Assembly (NCBI GenBank): GCA_036497285.1
Contig: DASXJR010000085.1
Coordinates: forward strand, 1 to 45,594
Source: RYN-133 sp036497285
GTDB taxonomy: Bacteria > Actinomycetota > Actinomycetes > Mycobacteriales > Jatrophihabitantaceae
DNA length: 45,594 nucleotides
Direction of reading: 5' to 3'
Of the stretch, positions 8,642 to 15,629 are shown in pieces. Made by a program: the position numbers and the translations under genes. Numbering within the stretch: the first letter of the stretch is position 1; every line of letters begins with the position of its first letter. The notes beneath the pieces are model-generated. The model was not told the origin of the DNA, ran no database searches, and saw only the letters and a program-made list of their open reading frames with translations.

Positions 8642-9817
8642 ATGCGCACCACGCCCGTTGCTGGGCGCCATCAGGTGGGCCGGCAGGGACGCCGCCTCAC
8701 CGCGCCGAGCACCTGGATCGCCATCCTCGCCGCGGTGATCGCTGTTGCCGCGGTCGCGCTCGGGATGGCGCCGGCGCAGGCATCGACCACGGTCGAGGTC
8801 CAGCTGACCTTGTCCGGTGTGGCCTCGCCGGACAACCCCACCGGGGGCGCAACCGTTGGCGTCCACCCCGGCGACTCGGTCGTGATGCACGCGTCGGCAA
8901 TCCCCACCGCGGGCGCGCCGGGCGGTCTCAGCGACCCGCTGCGCGGCCTCGTCGCCGGAGTCGCCGGTCTGCAGGTCAAGATCCAGTCCGGCAACCTGCC
9001 CGGGGTGCACTACCCGGTCGTGCTCGGCAAGGTGCCCAACTGCGGCGGCACAGACAAGCTGCTGCTGCGTTCGCTGGCCAAGGGCACGTACTCGTTCAAG
9101 TATGTCGTGCAGAAGATCAGCCTCGTCACGTCGGTGCTCGGCGCGGTGACGGGTTGCAACAAGGCGACCGTCACCCCCACCCACGACCAACTCGGTGCTC
9201 TGACGCAGAACAACGTGAAGGTCACCGACAACGCGGTGTACAGCGGCAGCATCGTCGTCGCGGACAATCCGCCGGCCGGCAAGATCGGCGTGCAACTGCC
9301 CTCGCAGTCGGTGAGCGTCAAGGCAGGCCCTGTGCACACCTCGGTCAACCTGCCCGGTGCCACGGTGGGCGTGCCCAACCCGATCCCGTCGATCACCAAG
9401 GGTCTGCCGAAGCCGCCGGGCCTGCCGGGCAGCGGTGGCGGCAAGTCCGGGAGCAAGGGCGGCTCGTCGGGCAACGTCAACTACACCCCGCCTGCCGTCA
9501 CGGTGCCCGAGAAGGTCATGCCGCACGCGGTGAACATGGGCGGGGGCGGCCAACGCTACGTCGCGCCGGGCGCGGGTAACGCCGGCGCCATCGGCGGGCA
9601 CATCGTCGCCCCGCCGGAGAAGGCGACCGCGACCGCGCAACCGGTCACGCACCCGTCCGACGTGGCCAACGCGGCGGCCAACAAGAAACCTGTCGACCTG
9701 TCGCAGGGCTCTGACACCGGTCAGCAGCTTCCGGTCATCCTCGCGGTCCTCGCCATCCTGGCGCTCTCGGTCGTGACGGCGGGCTACGCCCGGATGGTGC
9801 TGCTCAAGCGCCACTGA
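8642..9817 (+). CDS. Secreted, C-terminally membrane-anchored protein of unknown function
   Basis: A 391-aa protein I do not recognise. It has a Sec signal peptide (basic n-region, hydrophobic core AILAAVIAVAAVALGMA, cleavage after AQA near residue 48), a Thr/Val-rich extracellular region with two cysteines (VPNCGG and TGCNKA) that could form one disulfide, a flexible Gly/Ser/Lys linker (GSGGGKSGSKGGSSG), and one C-terminal membrane helix ending in a short basic tail (LLKRH), giving a type I topology. ATG 8642 is preferred over in-frame GTG 8633 because GGAG (8629-8632) abuts the GTG. It lies between the GT87 gene and rpsF, so an envelope role is likely but unproven. Confidence 0.75.
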   Translation: MRTTPVAGRHQVGRQGRRLTAPSTWIAILAAVIAVAAVALGMAPAQASTTVEVQLTLSGVASPDNPTGGATVGVHPGDSVVMHASAIPTAGAPGGLSDPLRGLVAGVAGLQVKIQSGNLPGVHYPVVLGKVPNCGGTDKLLLRSLAKGTYSFKYVVQKISLVTSVLGAVTGCNKATVTPTHDQLGALTQNNVKVTDNAVYSGSIVVADNPPAGKIGVQLPSQSVSVKAGPVHTSVNLPGATVGVPNPIPSITKGLPKPPGLPGSGGGKSGSKGGSSGNVNYTPPAVTVPEKVMPHAVNMGGGGQRYVAPGAGNAGAIGGHIVAPPEKATATAQPVTHPSDVANAAANKKPVDLSQGSDTGQQLPVILAVLAILALSVVTAGYARMVLLKRH

Positions 9818-9913
9818 GCGCACCCGGGCCTCGTTTTGGGTTTGACCGGTCGACCCCGGTACTCTGGCTCGGTTCGCCCCGTCCGGCACCATGCCGACCC
9901 GCGGGCGGGCTCA

Positions 9914-9957
9914 CCTCCTGCCACGGAGAGACCGTGGCCGATCCAGTCCACAGGAGG
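9914..9957 (+). promoter_or_regulatory. Candidate S6:S18 leader RNA that masks the rpsF ribosome-binding site
   Basis: CCTCCTG (9914-9920) is perfectly complementary to CAGGAGG (9951-9957), which contains the rpsF Shine-Dalgarno sequence. Inside that stem is a second perfect hairpin, CCACGG-AGAGA-CCGTGG (9921-9937), followed by an unpaired stretch that begins with CCG (9938-9940). Known S6:S18 leader RNAs combine a stem-loop with an exposed CCG and repress the rpsF-rpsR operon when bound by the S6:S18 complex. The fold and position fit that class, but I have not scored it against a covariance model. Confidence 0.55.
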
Positions 9958-9963
9958 ACTTTG

Positions 9964-10275
9964 GTGACTACTGCTGCATCCGCGCTGCGCCATTACGAGG
10001 TCATGGTCATCCTCGACCCGAGCCTCGAGGAGCGCACCATCGCCCCGTCCCTGGACGCGTTCCTGTCGGTCGTGAAGAACGACGGCGGATCGGTCGAGAA
10101 GGTCGACATCTGGGGCCGGCGTCGCCTCGCCTACGAGATCGACAAGCACCCCGAGGGCATCTACGCGGTCATCGACCTGCAGGCCAAGCCCGAATCCGTC
10201 CAGGAGCTCGACCGTCAGCTCAACCTCAACGAATCGGTGCTGCGGACCAAGGTCCTGCGCCCGGACCAGCGGTAA
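9964..10275 (+). CDS. rpsF: 30S ribosomal protein S6
   Basis: Small-subunit protein that pairs with S18 on the platform of the 30S subunit, 103 aa, normal length. Recognised by RHYEVMVILDPSLEERT at the start, KVDIWGRRRLAYEIDKH in the middle, and the end VLRTKVLRPDQ. GTG 9964 is chosen over an upstream in-frame GTG at 9934 because AGGAGG (9952-9957) lies six bases before it and the family starts just before the RHYE strand. It is first in rpsF-ssb-rpsR-rplI and probably subject to feedback through the leader RNA ahead of it. Confidence 0.95.
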   Translation: MTTAASALRHYEVMVILDPSLEERTIAPSLDAFLSVVKNDGGSVEKVDIWGRRRLAYEIDKHPEGIYAVIDLQAKPESVQELDRQLNLNESVLRTKVLRPDQR

Positions 10276-10290
10276 GGCGGGCGATCAGCT

Positions 10291-10791
10291 ATGGCAGGCG
10301 AAACCGTCATCACCGTCGTCGGGAACCTGACGGCCGACCCGGAACTGCGTTTCACGCCGTCCGGCGCCGCGGTCGCCTCGTTCACGATTGCGTCGACACC
10401 GCGCACCTTCGACCGCAACAGCAACGAGTGGAAGGACGGCGAAGCGCTGTTCCTGCGCTGCTCGATCTGGCGCCAAGCGGCCGAGAACGTCGCCGAGTCG
10501 CTGACCCGCGGTATGCGGGTGATCGCGTCCGGTCGGCTCAAGCAGCGCTCCTACGAGACCCGTGAGGGCGAGAAGCGCACCGTCATCGAACTGGATGTCG
10601 ACGAGGTCGGCCCGTCGCTGCGCTACGCGTCGGCGAAGGTCAACAAGACCCAGCGGGGCTCGTCCGGCGGCGGCTTCGGTTCCTCCGGCGGCGGTGGCGC
10701 TGCCGGCGGCGCTGCGGACGATCCGTGGAGCTCGGCTCCGGCCTCGGGCGGCGACTCGTCCGGCGGCTTCAGCGACGAGCCTCCTTTCTAA
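10291..10791 (+). CDS. ssb: Single-stranded DNA-binding protein
   Basis: A 166-aa SSB that coats single-stranded DNA during replication and repair. The N-terminal OB-fold (about 1-115) begins MAGETVITVVGNLTADPEL and includes FLRCSIWRQAAENVAESL. A Gly/Ser-rich flexible linker follows, and the acidic tip DEPPF at the C-terminus is the docking peptide for replication and repair partners. It sits 15 bp after rpsF, the usual actinobacterial arrangement. The ribosome-binding site is weak, consistent with coupling to rpsF. Confidence 0.96.
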   Translation: MAGETVITVVGNLTADPELRFTPSGAAVASFTIASTPRTFDRNSNEWKDGEALFLRCSIWRQAAENVAESLTRGMRVIASGRLKQRSYETREGEKRTVIELDVDEVGPSLRYASAKVNKTQRGSSGGGFGSSGGGGAAGGAADDPWSSAPASGGDSSGGFSDEPPF

Positions 10792-10833
10792 CGAACCCCA
10801 CGACTGACTGAACTGACGAAAGAGATGCCAAAG

Positions 10834-11070
10834 ATGCCCAAGCCACCCGTGCGCAAGCCGAAAAAGAAGGCCAACCCGCTGCTCGCGGCCAAGATCGAAT
10901 ACATCGACTACAAGGACACCAACCTGCTGCGCAAGTTCGTGTCCGACCGCGGCAAGATCCGTGCCCGCCGTGTCACCGGCGTGACCTCCCAGCAGCAGCG
11001 TCAGCTCGCCAAGGCGATCAAGAACGCCCGTGAGATGGCCCTGCTGCCCTACACCTCGACCGCCCGCTAA
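10834..11070 (+). CDS. rpsR: 30S ribosomal protein S18, cysteine-free type
   Basis: S6 partner on the 30S platform. From ATG 10834 it is 78 aa, the usual length, with AAAGAG (10819-10824) nine bases ahead; the in-frame ATG at 10825 directly abuts that motif and is less likely. The core DYKDTNLLRKFVSDRGKI and RARRVTG is unmistakable. The zinc-ligand cysteines of C-plus S18 proteins are all missing: the KKK-V-C-x-x-C region reads KKKANPLLAAKI and the GNC position reads GVT. This zinc-independent form also occurs as the main copy in other actinomycetes such as Micrococcales, so it is a variant and not a defect. Confidence 0.94.
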   Translation: MPKPPVRKPKKKANPLLAAKIEYIDYKDTNLLRKFVSDRGKIRARRVTGVTSQQQRQLAKAIKNAREMALLPYTSTAR

Positions 11071-11079
11071 GGAGGCACG

Positions 11080-11526
11080 ATGAAGCTCATCCTCACCCGT
11101 GAGGTGGCCGGCCTCGGCCTGGCAGGCGACATCGTCGAGGTCGCCGACGGCTACGGCCGCAACTTCCTGGTTCCGCGTGGTGCTGCCATCGCGTGGACGA
11201 AGGGTGCCGAGAAGCAGATCGTGCAGATCAAGCGTGCGCGCGACGCGCGCGAGATCCGCGACCTGGGCCACGCCCGCGAGATCAAGAACTCGCTGGAGAA
11301 GCTGTCGGTCTCCCTCGCGGCGCGCGCCGGCAAGGACGGCCGACTGTTCGGTTCGGTCACCACGACTGACATCGCCGCCGCCGTAAAGAACGCGGGCGGG
11401 CCGATCCTGGACCGCAAGCGGATCCAGCTGCCGGGGCACATCAAGACCACCGGGGCGCACGTCGTCACCGTCGACCTGCACCCGGACGTCGTGGCTTCGG
11501 TGCCGGTGACCGTCACCGCGGTCTGA
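11080..11526 (+). CDS. rplI: 50S ribosomal protein L9
   Basis: A 148-aa ribosomal protein of normal length. The N-terminal domain MKLILTREVAGLGLAGDIVE and the motif VADGYGRNFLVPRGAA mark L9. It is followed by the long central helix (EIRDLGHAREIKNSLEKL) and a C-terminal rRNA-binding domain with GRLFGSVTTTDIA. ATG 11080 follows GGAGG (11071-11075), ten bases after rpsR stops. It is the last gene of the ribosomal operon, with a strong terminator 20 bp downstream. Confidence 0.96.
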   Translation: MKLILTREVAGLGLAGDIVEVADGYGRNFLVPRGAAIAWTKGAEKQIVQIKRARDAREIRDLGHAREIKNSLEKLSVSLAARAGKDGRLFGSVTTTDIAAAVKNAGGPILDRKRIQLPGHIKTTGAHVVTVDLHPDVVASVPVTVTAV

Positions 11527-11547
11527 CCGACTGATCGTCCGAATCGG

Positions 11548-11590
11548 GCGATCTTGGCGCTTGAGCGCCAAGATCGCTCGATTTCTTTTT
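11548..11590 (+). terminator. Rho-independent terminator after rplI
   Basis: A perfect 13-bp stem, GCGATCTTGGCGC (11548-11560) with GCGCCAAGATCGC (11565-11577), closes on the 4-base loop TTGA and is followed by a T-rich run at 11582-11590. This is a textbook intrinsic terminator and separates the ribosomal operon from dnaB. Confidence 0.9.
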
Positions 11591-11675
11591 GCGCACAGCC
11601 CGAGCCGGTTGATCACGGGCCTCTTGATCGCAATTCACAACCCTGTCCCCAAGGCTGTCTACATCCCCACCGGTG

Positions 11676-11708
11676 ATTCCCACAGGATCTTGCACAGCTT
11701 TATGCACA
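11676..11708. promoter_or_regulatory. Cluster of DnaA-box-like sites upstream of dnaB
   Basis: The 329-bp gap 11527-11855 holds no gene. After the terminator it contains a perfect DnaA box TTATGCACA (11700-11708) preceded at exact 12-bp steps by TCTTGCACA (11688-11696) and ATTCCCACA (11676-11684), which match the box less well but share CACA. A further partial match, CAATTCACA, is at 11631-11639. In actinobacterial origins DnaA boxes often lie a few bases apart in the same orientation. Here the array is about 150 bp upstream of the dnaB start, so DnaA control of dnaB transcription is a reasonable guess. Confidence 0.45.
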
Positions 11709-11855
11709 GATCGTTTTGCTGTTTGACCGCGCACCGCAATAACCTCCTGACGTCGCACAGCCACCCCCCCGCAAAACTGTCGGACCCCTGCGGTGCACTG
11801 ATGCGGTCGAACAGCGGTGCAGGATTTTCACTTCACCAGGGAGGGCAGCGCGTCA

Positions 11856-13238
11856 ATGACGCTTGCCAGCGAGGCACGGCCCACTGCGGCCTCCGGCGAA
11901 TTCGACCGCACGCCGCCGCAGTCGATCGAAGCCGAGCAGTCAGTGCTCGGCGCGATGATGCTGTCCAAGGACGCCATCGCCGACGTCGTCGAGGTGCTCC
12001 GCCCGAACGACTTCTACCGGCCTGCGCACCAGGTCATCTACGACTCCGTCCTCGATCTGTACGGGCGCGGCGAGCCGGCTGACGCGGTCACGGTGTCGGC
12101 CGAACTGACCCGCAACGGTCAGCTCATGCGCGTCGGTGGAGCGCCGTACCTGCACACGCTGATCTCGCTCGTCCCGACCGCGGCCAACGCCGGCTACTAC
12201 GCCGAGATCGTCGCGGAGCGGGCCACGCTGCGTCGTCTCGTGCTCGCCGGTACCCGCATCGTCCAGATGGGCTACGAGACCGCGTCCGGTTCGGCCACCG
12301 ACATCACCGGCACCGTCGACGACGTGGTCGACCGCGCACAGGCAGAGATCTACGAGGTGACCGAGCGGCGCACGTCCGAGGACTACGTGCACATCGAGTC
12401 GCTGCTGCAGCCGACCCTCGACGAGATCGACAAGATCAGCTCGACGGGCGGCATCGGCACCGGCATCCCCACCGGCTTCCACCAGCTCGACGAGTACACC
12501 AACGGCCTGCACCCCGGGCAGATGATCACCGTCGCAGGCCGGCCCGGTAGCGGTAAGAGCACGCTCGCGCTCGACTTCGCCCGGTCGGCCGCGGTCAAGA
12601 ACGGCAAACCGGCGGTGATCTTCTCCCTCGAGATGTCGAAGATCGAGATCATGATGCGGATGTTCTCGGCCGAGGCGACGGTGTCGCTGGCGAACATGCG
12701 CTCGGGCCACATGAGCGATCAGGACTGGACGCGACTGGCCCGGCGCTCGAGCGAGCTCGCCGAGGCGCCGCTGTTCATCGACGACAGCCCGAACCTGACC
12801 ATGATGGAGATTCGTGCCAAGGCGCGCCGGCTGCGCCAGCGGCACGATCTGCAGCTGGTCGTGATCGACTACCTGCAGCTGATGACCAGCGGCAAGCGGG
12901 TCGAGTCACGCCAGCAAGAGGTCAGCGAGTTCTCGCGGGCGGTGAAGCTGCTCGCCAAGGAGCTCGAGGTGCCGGTGGTCGTGCTCTCGCAGCTCAACCG
13001 TGGTCCCGAGCAGCGCACCGACAAGAAGCCGATGCTGTCCGACCTGCGTGAGTCCGGCTCGATCGAGCAGGACTCCGACGTGGTGCTGCTCGTGCACCGT
13101 CCCGATCTCTACGAACCCGAGACCGAGCGTGCCGGCGAGGCCGACCTGATCATCGCCAAACACCGCAACGGTCCCACCGCGACCTGCGCCGTCGCGTTCC
13201 AGGGCCGTTACAGCCGCTTCGCCGACATGCCCAACTAG
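11856..13238 (+). CDS. dnaB: Replicative DNA helicase DnaB
   Basis: Hexameric 5'-3' helicase that unwinds DNA at the fork, 460 aa. The N-terminal primase-interacting domain begins after a short tail at PQSIEAEQSVLGAMMLS. The RecA-like domain has Walker A GRPGSGKST (about residue 228), FSLEMSKIEIMMRM, Walker B VVIDYLQLM, and LSQLNRGPEQR followed by SDLRESGSIEQDSD. It is intact and carries no intein, unlike several mycobacterial DnaB proteins. ATG 11856 has GGGAGG upstream; an in-frame GTG at 11817 lacks one. It is separated from rplI by a terminator and so has its own promoter. Confidence 0.96.
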   Translation: MTLASEARPTAASGEFDRTPPQSIEAEQSVLGAMMLSKDAIADVVEVLRPNDFYRPAHQVIYDSVLDLYGRGEPADAVTVSAELTRNGQLMRVGGAPYLHTLISLVPTAANAGYYAEIVAERATLRRLVLAGTRIVQMGYETASGSATDITGTVDDVVDRAQAEIYEVTERRTSEDYVHIESLLQPTLDEIDKISSTGGIGTGIPTGFHQLDEYTNGLHPGQMITVAGRPGSGKSTLALDFARSAAVKNGKPAVIFSLEMSKIEIMMRMFSAEATVSLANMRSGHMSDQDWTRLARRSSELAEAPLFIDDSPNLTMMEIRAKARRLRQRHDLQLVVIDYLQLMTSGKRVESRQQEVSEFSRAVKLLAKELEVPVVVLSQLNRGPEQRTDKKPMLSDLRESGSIEQDSDVVLLVHRPDLYEPETERAGEADLIIAKHRNGPTATCAVAFQGRYSRFADMPN

Positions 13239-13257
13239 TAGTCACCCCACGACTACT
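13237..13257. terminator. Short hairpin spanning both stop codons of dnaB and the helicase gene
   Basis: AGTAGTC (13237-13243) and GACTACT (13251-13257) are perfect arms around a 7-base loop in the 14-bp gap between two convergent genes. The TAG of dnaB (13236-13238) and the minus-strand TAG of the helicase gene (13255-13253) both fall in or at the arms. It may act as a weak bidirectional terminator, although no T-run follows on either strand. Confidence 0.4.
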
Positions 13258-15430
13258 GATCGCTGGTGAGGATCACGAGCTGCTGGGTCGCGCGGGTCAT
13301 CGCCACGTAGCGATCCACCGCGCCTTCGATGCCGCCGGTGCCGTCGCCGAACCCGTCCGGATCGACGAGCACGACCAGGTCGAACTCGAGCCCCTTCGAC
13401 AGTTCCGGGGTGAGGGCGCGAACGCGCGGCGTCGCCGGTATGGCGCCCCGCTCGACGGCAGTTGCACTGATGACACAGGCGATTCCCTCGGCGTGCCCGG
13501 CGAGCCAGCGCTCGAGGATCGCGCGCAACTGCGAGATCTTGCCGTGCTCGACGGGCACGCCGGTGCTGCGGACCGAGACCGGCACGTTGGCGTCGGGCAG
13601 CACAGCCCGGATGACCGGCTCGGCCTCGGCCATCACCTCTTCCGGTGTGCGGTAGTTGATCGTCAGGCGGCTCAGGCTGATCCGGTCCAGACCGATGTGC
13701 TCGAGTCGCTCCGGCCATGACTCGGTGAACCCGTGCCTGGCCTGGGCGCGGTCACCGACGATGGTGAAGCTGCGCGACGGGCAGCGCTGCAGCAGCATCT
13801 GCCACTGGGCGTCGGTCAGCTCCTGAGCCTCGTCCACCACGATGTGTGCGAACGGGCCGGCCAGCACGTCCGGATCGACGGCGCGGTGCGCGGCCTCGTC
13901 GACCAGCGCGCCCCGAAGATCCTGCCCGCGCAGCATCGACATCACCAGCATCTCGCTGTCGTCGGAGGAGATCAGGTCGTCGACGACCCGGTCCATCTCT
14001 TCCCGCTCGGCGGCGAGCGCCGCGTCGCGCTGCCGGTTGCGCCGGAACGCCTCCGGGTCGCCGAGCCGGTGCCGGGCCGCGTCCAGGATCGGCAGGTCGG
14101 CCACCGTCCACGCCTGGGGATCGGCACGCTGCAGCAACCGGACCTCGTCCGGAGTGAGCCACGGCGCGCACCTGCGCAGGTAGGCCGGAACCGACCACAG
14201 GTCGCCGACGATGTCGGCTGCCTCGAGCGGCGGCCAGGCCCGGTTGAAGGCGACGGCCACTGCGCGGTTCTGCGCCAGCGACTTGCGGACCAGTTCGGGC
14301 GAGACCTCCGCGTCGTGCTTGTCGATCAGGATGCTGACCAGTTCCTCCCACACCTCGTCGCGCGCCTCGTTGTGCGGCGTGCTCGGATCCGCCGCATCGA
14401 ACGCCTCGGCCCAATCGGCGGCGGTGAGCCGGACGTCCGACCACGGCGTCGTGACGGTCATGGCTGTGGTGGGTGGCTCCTCGTAGAAACGGACGGCCGC
14501 CTCGATCGCGCCGACCAGGCGTGCGGACGACTTCAGCCGGACCATGTCCGGGTCGGTCTCCGCCCTGGCGGCGGCGCCTTCGGCGATGAGGTCGCGCAGG
14601 GTGCAGGTCTGTACGCCCTCCTCGCCGAGGCTGGGCAGGACGTCGGCGACGTAGTCCAGATAGGGCTGGTGCGGTCCGACGAACAACACGCCGCCCCTGC
14701 GGTGACCCAGCCGCGGGTCGGCATAGAGCAGGAAGGCGCAGCGGTGCAGCGCGACGACCGTCTTGCCGGTGCCCGGGCCGCCGTCGACGACGAGGGCGCC
14801 GGCCGCTCCCGCGCGGATGATGGCGTCCTGGTCGGCCTGGATGGTGCCGAGCACGTCGCGCATCCGGGCCGACCGGGTGCTGCCCAGGCTGGCGATGAAG
14901 GCGGACTGGTCGTCGAGTGCGGCGGCATGTCCGTCCAACCCCTCCGGGGTGAACACCTCGTCCCAGTAGTCACTGATCCGTGCGCGGGTCCAGCGGTACC
15001 TGCGGCGGCTCGTCAGCCCGATCGGGTTGGCATGGGTCGCTGCGAAGAACGGTTCGGCGGCAGGCGAGCGCCAGTCGACCAGCAACCGGCGGTTGGCGCT
15101 GTCGGTGAGGCCGAGCCGTCCGACATAGACGGGCTCGGGATCGTCGGCGCGCACGACGTGGCCGAGGCACAAATCCAGTCCGAACCGGCGCAAAGCGCGC
15201 AGGCGGGCGGTCAGCCGATGGATCTCCTGGTCGCGGTCCAATGCCTGCTGGCCCGCGCCGCCGGGTGCCTTCCTCGTGGCGTCCAGCCGCTCGGACAGCT
15301 CGGCGATCGTCTGCTCGAGGCTGTGCGCGATGGCGGCGAAGTGCCGCTCGTCGGCTGCGATGAGGGCGGGATCCGCCTTGTGGGCGAGGTGGTCGGGGAG
15401 GTCGAACGCGCTCTGGGTCGCGGGGTTCAC
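13253..15430 (-). CDS. HelD/HelR-type UvrD-like ATPase (RNA polymerase recycling)
   Basis: A 725-aa superfamily 1 helicase-like protein. The N-terminal 90 residues are mostly helical and likely coiled coil (LEQTIAELSERLDA, then RLTARLRALRRF), the arm that HelD proteins push into the RNA polymerase secondary channel. Residues about 100-170 (VDWRSPAAEPFFAATH) are characteristic of HelD. ATPase motifs are Walker A DGGPGTGKTVVALHR (about 216-230), motif II VDEAQELTDAQW, motif III IVGDRAQARHGF, motif V SKGLEFDLVVLVDPD and motif VI VAMTRATQQLVIL. HelD releases stalled polymerase; the HelR subgroup also protects against rifamycins. The start is GTG 15430 with GGAG upstream. I cannot separate HelD from HelR function by eye. 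Confidence 0.85.
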   Translation of the reverse strand: MNPATQSAFDLPDHLAHKADPALIAADERHFAAIAHSLEQTIAELSERLDATRKAPGGAGQQALDRDQEIHRLTARLRALRRFGLDLCLGHVVRADDPEPVYVGRLGLTDSANRRLLVDWRSPAAEPFFAATHANPIGLTSRRRYRWTRARISDYWDEVFTPEGLDGHAAALDDQSAFIASLGSTRSARMRDVLGTIQADQDAIIRAGAAGALVVDGGPGTGKTVVALHRCAFLLYADPRLGHRRGGVLFVGPHQPYLDYVADVLPSLGEEGVQTCTLRDLIAEGAAARAETDPDMVRLKSSARLVGAIEAAVRFYEEPPTTAMTVTTPWSDVRLTAADWAEAFDAADPSTPHNEARDEVWEELVSILIDKHDAEVSPELVRKSLAQNRAVAVAFNRAWPPLEAADIVGDLWSVPAYLRRCAPWLTPDEVRLLQRADPQAWTVADLPILDAARHRLGDPEAFRRNRQRDAALAAEREEMDRVVDDLISSDDSEMLVMSMLRGQDLRGALVDEAAHRAVDPDVLAGPFAHIVVDEAQELTDAQWQMLLQRCPSRSFTIVGDRAQARHGFTESWPERLEHIGLDRISLSRLTINYRTPEEVMAEAEPVIRAVLPDANVPVSVRSTGVPVEHGKISQLRAILERWLAGHAEGIACVISATAVERGAIPATPRVRALTPELSKGLEFDLVVLVDPDGFGDGTGGIEGAVDRYVAMTRATQQLVILTSDQ

Positions 15431-15442
15431 AGCATCAGCTCC

Positions 15443-15467
15443 GATCTGAGGCTCGTGACCTTAGATC
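15443..15467. promoter_or_regulatory. Inverted repeat in the leader of the HelD-type gene
   Basis: GATCTGAG (15443-15450) and CTTAGATC (15460-15467) match as an inverted repeat at 7 of 8 positions around a 9-bp spacer, 13-37 bp upstream of the helicase start on the minus strand. It could be a repressor site or an mRNA hairpin close to the start codon. The rest of the 199-bp divergent gap contains GGAGGAGG (15616-15623), which serves the DUF4389 gene. Confidence 0.35.
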
Positions 15468-15629
15468 AGAATTTCGAAGCTCATGAGCCCGGCGAATCTC
15501 TGCTAAAAATGAAAGTGGCGGGGACTATGCGGTCCGGTGGTGCTGACCCGGGACCGCCGCGCCCGTGACCTTCGGCCCTGATACCTCCCCCTTCCTCATG
15601 CGGACAGTGGGGTTCGGAGGAGGTTCGCC

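Noticed and set aside
9842..9865. TTGACC and TACTCT as promoter hexamers for rpsF
   Set aside because: The spacing is only 12 bp, too short for a standard sigma-70-type promoter.
11856..13238. Intein in DnaB
   Set aside because: Walker A and all helicase motifs are contiguous and the length is normal.
15431..15629. Rifamycin-associated element upstream of the HelD-type gene
   Set aside because: I looked for the known 19-bp GGGGCTTGC-type element on both strands and did not find it.
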